The notes under the pieces are model-generated. The model searched no databases, was not told the origin of the DNA, and worked only from the letters and a program-made list of their open reading frames with translations. A stretch of DNA of 64,000 nt from Candidatus Zixiibacteriota bacterium (lineage in GTDB: Bacteria > Zixibacteria > MSB-5A5 > GN15 > FEB-12): the NCBI GenBank assembly GCA_035380245.1, contig DAOSXA010000002.1:744001-808000 (forward strand), read 5' to 3'. How positions within the stretch are numbered: position 1 is the first letter of the stretch; the number at the start of each line of letters is the position of its first letter. The position numbers were made by a program, and so were the translations under genes. Below are positions 59,532-64,000 of the stretch, piece after piece.

Positions 59532-60727
59532 CAGTTACCCCCTTCCTGCATCGCCAGAGCAACAGCTCGCTTTGAGATCTCCTCGATCGGCGTCTCGATT
59601 CCGTGCGCCTCAATTTTCTCGAACAACGCCGGGTTTTCTTTCTTGGCCTCCTCCATCAACCGGACTCCCTCCTGCCACATATTGCCGGTCATGCGCATAA
59701 CCATCGGCTTGGACAAGCCGTGATCCTTGAGGAACATAATCACACCCTTGGCGAAATCATCGCAACGGCTGATACCGCCGAACCGTGCTCCGAAAATAAC
59801 CTTCACATTCGGATTCTCATCGAGTAAAACGAGCATCCTAGCGATCCGCTCCGGGCTGGGGCCGCCGCCGGAGTCCATGAAATTTGCCGGTTTGCCGCCG
59901 TAGTAATGGATAAAATCGTTCCCCATAATACCGAAACCGGCCCCACCGGGAAACATGCCGATATTGCCGTCGAGATCGAGATAAGGAATCCCCCATTCGG
60001 TCGCCTGCTGCTCGCGCGGGGTCATCTCTCCTTCTTCATGGCGTTTCTCGATTCCCAGCTCTTTCAACTCCGGGTGCCGGAACACGGCGTCGTCATCGAG
60101 CGACACACGACTGTCGGCCGCCACCAGCTTACCCTCTGTGGTCAACACGAGGGGATTGATTTCAACCAGCTTGGCGTCGTACTTGCGAAACATGTTGTAA
60201 AGACCGACCAGAATCGCCGCGCCGTCTTTAATCAGGTCTTGCGGAATACCGATCTTCTTGGCGATCAGCAGGGCATCAAAGGTGTACAGGTCCTCCTCGA
60301 TTGCCAGCGGGAACCGGACAATCTTGTCGGGCGACTTGGCTGCGGTTTCTTCGATATCCACGCCCCCTTCGCCGGAAGCAATCACTACCAGTTTGTAGTT
60401 GGCACGATCGATGGTGACGCCGAGATAGTATTCTTTCTCGATGTCGAGCTTCGGCTCAATCAGGATCGACTCGACCTTATAGCCGCGAATGGTCAGCTTG
60501 AACAGCTCTTCGGCTGCCATGCGGGCTTCGTTGGCGCCGTCGGCTAATTTGATTCCGCCCGCTTTGCCGCGACCACCAATCAGTACCTGTGATTTGAGCA
60601 CCACCGGGACACCCATCGCCTCGACTGCGGCATAGACCTCATCGGGGGTTTTTGCCACACGGCGTTCGGAAACCGGGATACGAAACTTGGCAAAAAGCTC
60701 TTTCCCTTCGAATTCATACAGACGCAT
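59531..60727 (-). CDS. sucC: Succinyl-CoA synthetase beta subunit
   Basis: SucC is the ATP-grasp, nucleotide-binding subunit that forms succinyl-CoA synthetase with SucD. ATG 60727 (398 residues, MRLYEFEGKELFAKFRIPVSE) has AGAGGAA upstream; upstream codons to 60808 lie next to the repeat element and are not supported. Motifs: VVLKSQVLIGGRGKAGGIKLA (ATP-grasp lysines), EKEYYLGVTIDR, EINPLVLTTEGKLVAADSRVSLDDDAVFRHPE, GAGFGIMGNDFIHYYGGKPANFMDSGGGPS and FGGISRCDDFAKG. A MITE-like element lies about 75 bp upstream, so the promoter may be within or beyond it. Confidence 0.94.
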   Translation of the reverse strand: MRLYEFEGKELFAKFRIPVSERRVAKTPDEVYAAVEAMGVPVVLKSQVLIGGRGKAGGIKLADGANEARMAAEELFKLTIRGYKVESILIEPKLDIEKEYYLGVTIDRANYKLVVIASGEGGVDIEETAAKSPDKIVRFPLAIEEDLYTFDALLIAKKIGIPQDLIKDGAAILVGLYNMFRKYDAKLVEINPLVLTTEGKLVAADSRVSLDDDAVFRHPELKELGIEKRHEEGEMTPREQQATEWGIPYLDLDGNIGMFPGGAGFGIMGNDFIHYYGGKPANFMDSGGGPSPERIARMLVLLDENPNVKVIFGARFGGISRCDDFAKGVIMFLKDHGLSKPMVMRMTGNMWQEGVRLMEEAKKENPALFEKIEAHGIETPIEEISKRAVALAMQEGGN

Positions 60728-60800
60728 AGTCGATTCCTCTCTTGGGACAAACCGTGACTTCCATCCGGCCCGATCTTCGGTGGCCAGGGGTTTGGGGATT

Positions 60801-60940
60801 GTTGACAAACCTCCATCGCGGCTGAGACAAGCCCCGCCGCTACGCGTTAAAGTACCCTAACCTCGCGTAGCGGGCGGCCTTGTGTCGCCCGCATTACAGA
60901 TGTGTTTTTATTGAATATCCGAGCGTATGACTTTTTCAAC
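60801..60940 (+). repeat. MITE-like element, copy 2 (140 bp)
   Basis: Begins GTTGACAAACC and ends ACTTTTTCAAC. It shares the CGCGTAGCGGGCGGCCTTGT core and both hairpins with the copies at 11478 and 63031. It sits just upstream of sucC in the 60728-61323 spacer. Confidence 0.8.
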
Positions 60941-61012
60941 ACTCCCTTTGCCTCGGGTTTCCAGATCATAACCCCTTATCGAAGCTGTCGGTCAGATTGC
61001 TTGCAATCTGAA

Positions 61013-61310
61013 TCTCACCCGAGGGGTGGGGCACCTTTCTCGATTCGGTTTGCCCGGCTTTTCTCTTCTGGCGGGCAATCTACCGAATCGGTCGATTTTG
61101 TCAATGAAAATGGGGAAGCCGGTTCTCCCTCACAAAGGGGGACCTTAACTCCATCGGCCGGAATCACCGTGATCCCGGCCGATCAAGCATCGAGTCCGTG
61201 GCGCAAGTCTGTCTTCGAACCTGCTTGGGAGAAGCCAGGAGGGCATTAATCCCACCCGTGGACGGGGGGACCACCACCAGGACGCCTGCCGCCCACCGAC
61301 AATTTATCTG
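61013..61310. repeat. Fragments of dispersed spacer repeats
   Basis: The rest of the spacer before the methyltransferase gene holds CACCCGAGGGGTGGGGCACC at about 61017-61033 and a worn CACCAGGACGCCTGCCGCCC unit at about 61270-61290. Both relate to the family at 11225-11443. No gene is supported here. Confidence 0.6.
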
Positions 61311-61323
61311 AGCCTTCTTGTCA

Positions 61324-61947
61324 CTACTCACAAACCAATATCCCGGCACAATCGCTGACCTGCGCATACCTGGCCGCGATCCCCTCTCGGCGGAGACGGC
61401 CAACAATCGACTCACCGCACAGATAGAACTCATCATCGTCCCATTCGGCTTCGTACTTCGTCTGTCCCGCCTCGAAATCTTTCTCGTTCGCGAAACCGAT
61501 GTCGGCAATGATAATTCGTCCCCCGGGATTCAAGTTGTCTCTCAACGTTCTTTGGATAAAGATCATCTGCCGGTCAAGATCGAGATGATGTAAGAAATAC
61601 GATGAGACAATCCGGTCGAACCGCTGATCGTTGAATTTCCCGAAATGATCCCGTGTTACATCAACCGCATCGAAACGCCCCGAAGAAACTCGCGCCTGTG
61701 CCTTTTCGAGCATCCTTGTCGAAAAATCAACACCGTAGACGACACAACCCCGTCGGGCCAACTCTTCCGAAAGCAGCCCCGTGCCGATCCCGACATCCAT
61801 TACCTTCATGCCTTGTTCCGGTTCGACCCGAGCGACCACCTCCGCCAGCACGTCGTAGTACCCCCGGAAGGGAAAAGAATCTAGACAACGAGCCAGGCTT
61901 TCATCGTAGTTCCCGGCCCATTTTTCGAATCCGGATTGGTCCAGCAT
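61324..61947 (-). CDS. Class I SAM-dependent methyltransferase
   Basis: This 207-residue cytoplasmic protein begins MLDQSGFEKWAGNYDESLA. It carries the SAM-binding motif I DVGIGTG (51-57), an acidic motif II end (VYGVDFSTRMLEKAQARV) and the post-motif VSSYFLHHLDLD. The beginning (FEKWAGNYD) resembles the Bacillus YrrT type of small-molecule methyltransferase. The substrate is unknown. Nothing in the neighbourhood narrows it, as flanking genes are unrelated. Confidence 0.85.
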   Translation of the reverse strand: MLDQSGFEKWAGNYDESLARCLDSFPFRGYYDVLAEVVARVEPEQGMKVMDVGIGTGLLSEELARRGCVVYGVDFSTRMLEKAQARVSSGRFDAVDVTRDHFGKFNDQRFDRIVSSYFLHHLDLDRQMIFIQRTLRDNLNPGGRIIIADIGFANEKDFEAGQTKYEAEWDDDEFYLCGESIVGRLRREGIAARYAQVSDCAGILVCE

Positions 61948-61968
61948 GAAATCCTCAAAGATATCTTG

Positions 61969-62859
61969 TCACGGTAACGGCACTGTGCGCGTTTCCCGGC
62001 TTCTTTCGGCGCAGAAATAACCGTCTTCGTTTTTAGGGCACTTATCGTTGAAAACATAATGAATCGCTACCAGATCAATCGTTCTTTCAACGGTATCTAT
62101 GCCCTTCAACTCGTAGGTGGTGTTTTCTTCTTCAAGGAGTTTCGATTTCGTCCCGGTTACAAGATCACGGGAAAATAGCGCTCCACTGTTGTGACTCGGT
62201 CCCGGTTGAATGTACGACGGCATGTTGTCGCTGTTATCCAGGTATACGACTTTTCCGAAGTTGTCGTAAAACAAAGCACCGCGTGGGGCGAGAACTGTCA
62301 GAGCGAGGCGGGAGCTGTCGTCGGTTACCGCTATGACGGGCGCCATTGCATAGCCGTAATCCCGAGAACCTCCGCCGGCAGCCGGAGAGCCCATCCAGGC
62401 TCGAAAAACAACGTTGCGGTCATCTTTGGTGAGGGCTATCGGCATAAATATCCCCCCGTGATTCGAACCGTGCTGTTCATGGACAATCCCCAGATAAGTG
62501 GATTCTCGGGTTGAAGGATCATATACGGTTATTCGAATTTCATGGTTTCGACACCGATCGATAAACTGAACGCCATAGCCGTACCAATAACCTATGAAAG
62601 AATCCACGAAGCAGGGTTGCTCACAGTACACCCGTAAAATCCGATCGCTGTCATGAAACGGGATCGACAGGAGATGAAAATACGAGACAGGGATATACTC
62701 CGAACTGTCGTCGATACCGGAATCATACTCGTTGGGGAACATATATTCGGGTTGGCGAAAGGCCGTATCCGATGTAGTTTCTCCGGCGGAAAGAGAGCTC
62801 ATCGGTAAAACTGCCCAGAGGCAAAGCCCGGCAACAACCGATAGTATTTTTCTCAGCAT
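61969..62859 (-). CDS. Secreted protein of unknown function
   Basis: This 296-residue protein has a signal peptide (1-25, ending LSAGE). The mature part is beta-rich with many aromatic residues (YIPVSYFHLLSIPFHDSDRILRVYCEQPCFVDSFIGYWYGYGVQFIDRCRN). It has paired cysteines and no membrane segment. I recognise no family and see no catalytic motif or type IX sorting domain. ATG 62859 has GAGGAA upstream. It lies 21 bp before the methyltransferase on the same strand, so cotranscription is possible. The repeat-filled spacer upstream hints at an accessory gene. Confidence 0.7.
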   Translation of the reverse strand: MLRKILSVVAGLCLWAVLPMSSLSAGETTSDTAFRQPEYMFPNEYDSGIDDSSEYIPVSYFHLLSIPFHDSDRILRVYCEQPCFVDSFIGYWYGYGVQFIDRCRNHEIRITVYDPSTRESTYLGIVHEQHGSNHGGIFMPIALTKDDRNVVFRAWMGSPAAGGGSRDYGYAMAPVIAVTDDSSRLALTVLAPRGALFYDNFGKVVYLDNSDNMPSYIQPGPSHNSGALFSRDLVTGTKSKLLEEENTTYELKGIDTVERTIDLVAIHYVFNDKCPKNEDGYFCAERSRETRTVPLP

Positions 62860-63030
62860 CAGGTTCCTCCATTCTCCTAACCTCAGCTTAGTAGAAGGAT
62901 ACTACAACCATGCGATGATTAGCAAGTCAAGTCCGAGAGGAAATAGTTCTGAAAAACCGGTTCAAAAAAAGGGCCGGCCTCTCCGAGAGAGACCTGCCCT
63001 ACAATTCTCGATGCCCCACCCCTCAGGATT

Positions 63031-63169
63031 GTTGAAAAACCTCTTATGCGGCGGAGACAAGCCCCGCCGCTACGTGTGAAGGAACTCTATCCTCGCGTAG
63101 CGGGCGGCCTTGTGTCGCCCGCATTACAGACGGGTTTTGCTGAACATCCGCGCGTACGGCTTTTTCAAC
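63031..63169 (+). repeat. MITE-like element, copy 3 (139 bp)
   Basis: Begins GTTGAAAAACC and ends GGCTTTTTCAAC, here with almost perfect terminal inverted repeats. The core matches the copies at 11478 and 60801. It occupies much of the 348-bp spacer 62860-63207, which otherwise holds GGTGGGGC-type and CTCTCCGAGAGAG-type fragments and no gene. Confidence 0.8.
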
Positions 63170-63207
63170 ACTCACCCCTCGGGGGGGACATTCATCACAA
63201 ACAGGTT

Positions 63208-64000
63208 TTACGCCTTTTTGCGAATGACGTCCAGCAACGAGCCATCGCGCCATTCGATTATGTGTACCACTTCATCGGTCGTAGCGGCCGGGGTCGGCAG
63301 TTTACCGAAGCTCTGAGCTTTGGCCGTCGATTTGGCGTACAGGTCTTCAATGGTAACTAGCTGTACACCGAAATCCTTCGCCCGTTCGAGGATGGCATCC
63401 TTGTGAGTTGAAGTACTCGCCGGGTTGATCGCTGCATATTCCTCGGTTACGACTACGTCGATCACTTCACCGGGTGTCGTCCGTGTGTAGACCTTCTCGA
63501 CCACTTTAGGGAATCCCTTGCCGTCCTTACCGGTAGCAAGCGGCATAAAGATAATAGTCAGGTCCGCTCCGGCGGCTACATCCTGCCCGCCGCCGATTCC
63601 GCCAATAATCCGGCCGTTGGCGCAAACGGTGTTAAGATTGAAACCTAGGTCTACCTCCAGGGTCGAGAGCACGGCCAGGTCGAGCATGTTCACGGCCGCT
63701 TCTTTGCTGGCGATAGAGGCATAATACGAGGCCGAAATCTCGAAATGTCTCGGATGGTTGATCATCGAGTTGAACATCTTCTCACTCGGCTCGAAAAGCT
63801 GCCCGTGCATGAGTTGATACAGCGTTCCTTCTTCGAGCATGTCGACATGAAGACCGCAGCAGCCGCCTATCGAAAAACTCGCTCGTGTTTGGGAGTCCTT
63901 AAGGATCTGCCGGATATTCTCCAATACGATCAAACCGGCGCCGGAACCGACCTGGAACGAGAAATCAGGTTTTACCACCCCGGAAGCCTTGATAACATTG
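63208..64000 (-). CDS. citF: Citrate lyase alpha subunit (C-terminal part, runs off right edge)
   Basis: CitF is the citrate:acetyl-ACP transferase subunit of citrate lyase, which splits citrate to acetate and oxaloacetate. The visible 263 residues match the second half of the family: FSFQVGSGAGLIVLENIRQILKDSQTRASFSIGGCCGLHVDMLEEG, EISASYYASIASKEAAVNMLDLAVLSTLEVDLGFNLNTVCANG, IGGIGGGQDVAAGADLTIIFMPLATGKDGKGFP and VVVTEEYAAINPAS. The frame is open to the window end; the missing N-terminal half should lie to the right. The gene ends just beyond a MITE-like copy. Confidence 0.88.
   Translation of the reverse strand, partial: NVIKASGVVKPDFSFQVGSGAGLIVLENIRQILKDSQTRASFSIGGCCGLHVDMLEEGTLYQLMHGQLFEPSEKMFNSMINHPRHFEISASYYASIASKEAAVNMLDLAVLSTLEVDLGFNLNTVCANGRIIGGIGGGQDVAAGADLTIIFMPLATGKDGKGFPKVVEKVYTRTTPGEVIDVVVTEEYAAINPASTSTHKDAILERAKDFGVQLVTIEDLYAKSTAKAQSFGKLPTPAATTDEVVHIIEWRDGSLLDVIRKKA

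Noticed and set aside
63046..63360. Plus-strand frames over the MITE-like copy
   Set aside because: Repeat-derived and overlapping citF antisense.

Overview
The window reads as a chromosomal segment from a diderm bacterium of the FCB (Fibrobacteres-Chlorobi-Bacteroidetes) superphylum. It carries core parts of a type IX secretion system (SprA, the PorU sortase, a PorV-type barrel) together with secreted proteins that end in type IX sorting domains. It also has a complete Bat aerotolerance operon, bacillithiol synthesis genes and a selenocysteine tRNA. My best guess at lineage is candidate phylum Zixibacteria or a close relative; this is inferred from gene content and cannot be proven here. TTG and GTG starts are frequent, and nearly all genes lie on the minus strand.

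Layout in order of coordinates. 1-7.6 kb: recG, a DUF1844 gene, murB and the N-terminal half of sprA, all reading leftward. 7.7-11 kb: the selenocysteine tRNA, a GYD-domain gene, a DUF4143-type ATPase and a cation diffusion facilitator, separated by repeat-rich spacers. 11.7-21.3 kb: a seven-gene run of tetR, tolC, membrane fusion protein, RND pump, bshC, bshA and bshB1, with a clear promoter and palindromic operator in front of tetR. 21.4-23.4 kb: a CorA channel and a flippase-like membrane protein. 23.5-33.8 kb: a ten-gene Bat operon (MoxR, DUF58, BatA-E, two further BatD-like proteins and a chaperone-like TPR lipoprotein) behind an extended -10 promoter. 33.8-34.6 kb: a UbiA prenyltransferase. 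34.7-47.7 kb: a six-gene type IX secretion operon behind a near-consensus promoter. 47.9-51.1 kb: asparaginase, a 28-codon reading frame, a tryptophanase/tyrosine phenol-lyase family enzyme and a lipoprotein. 51.2-54.9 kb: the only two plus-strand genes, both secreted and sharing an N-terminal domain. 55-57.5 kb: a tandem pair of DNRLRE-type lipoproteins. 57.9-64 kb: a YfiT/BstA-like DinB protein, sucCD, a methyltransferase, an orphan secreted protein and the C-terminal part of citrate lyase alpha.

How the parts fit. SprA (outer-membrane translocon), PorV (shuttle) and PorU (sortase) would export and anchor proteins with type IX C-terminal domains. Three such substrates are visible: the M6 metalloprotease, PorU itself and the large plus-strand protein. 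Bacillithiol genes sit in the same transcription unit as a multidrug pump and its repressor, and a possible bacillithiol transferase lies 45 kb away. The Bat operon resembles those of Bacteroidetes but is enlarged.

The most unusual points are a PorV-type barrel interrupted by about 600 residues of helices, propeller-like blades and two LysM-like motifs; the coupling of efflux with bacillithiol synthesis; three BatD-type proteins in one operon; and a family of 138-140 bp terminal-inverted-repeat elements in the spacers.
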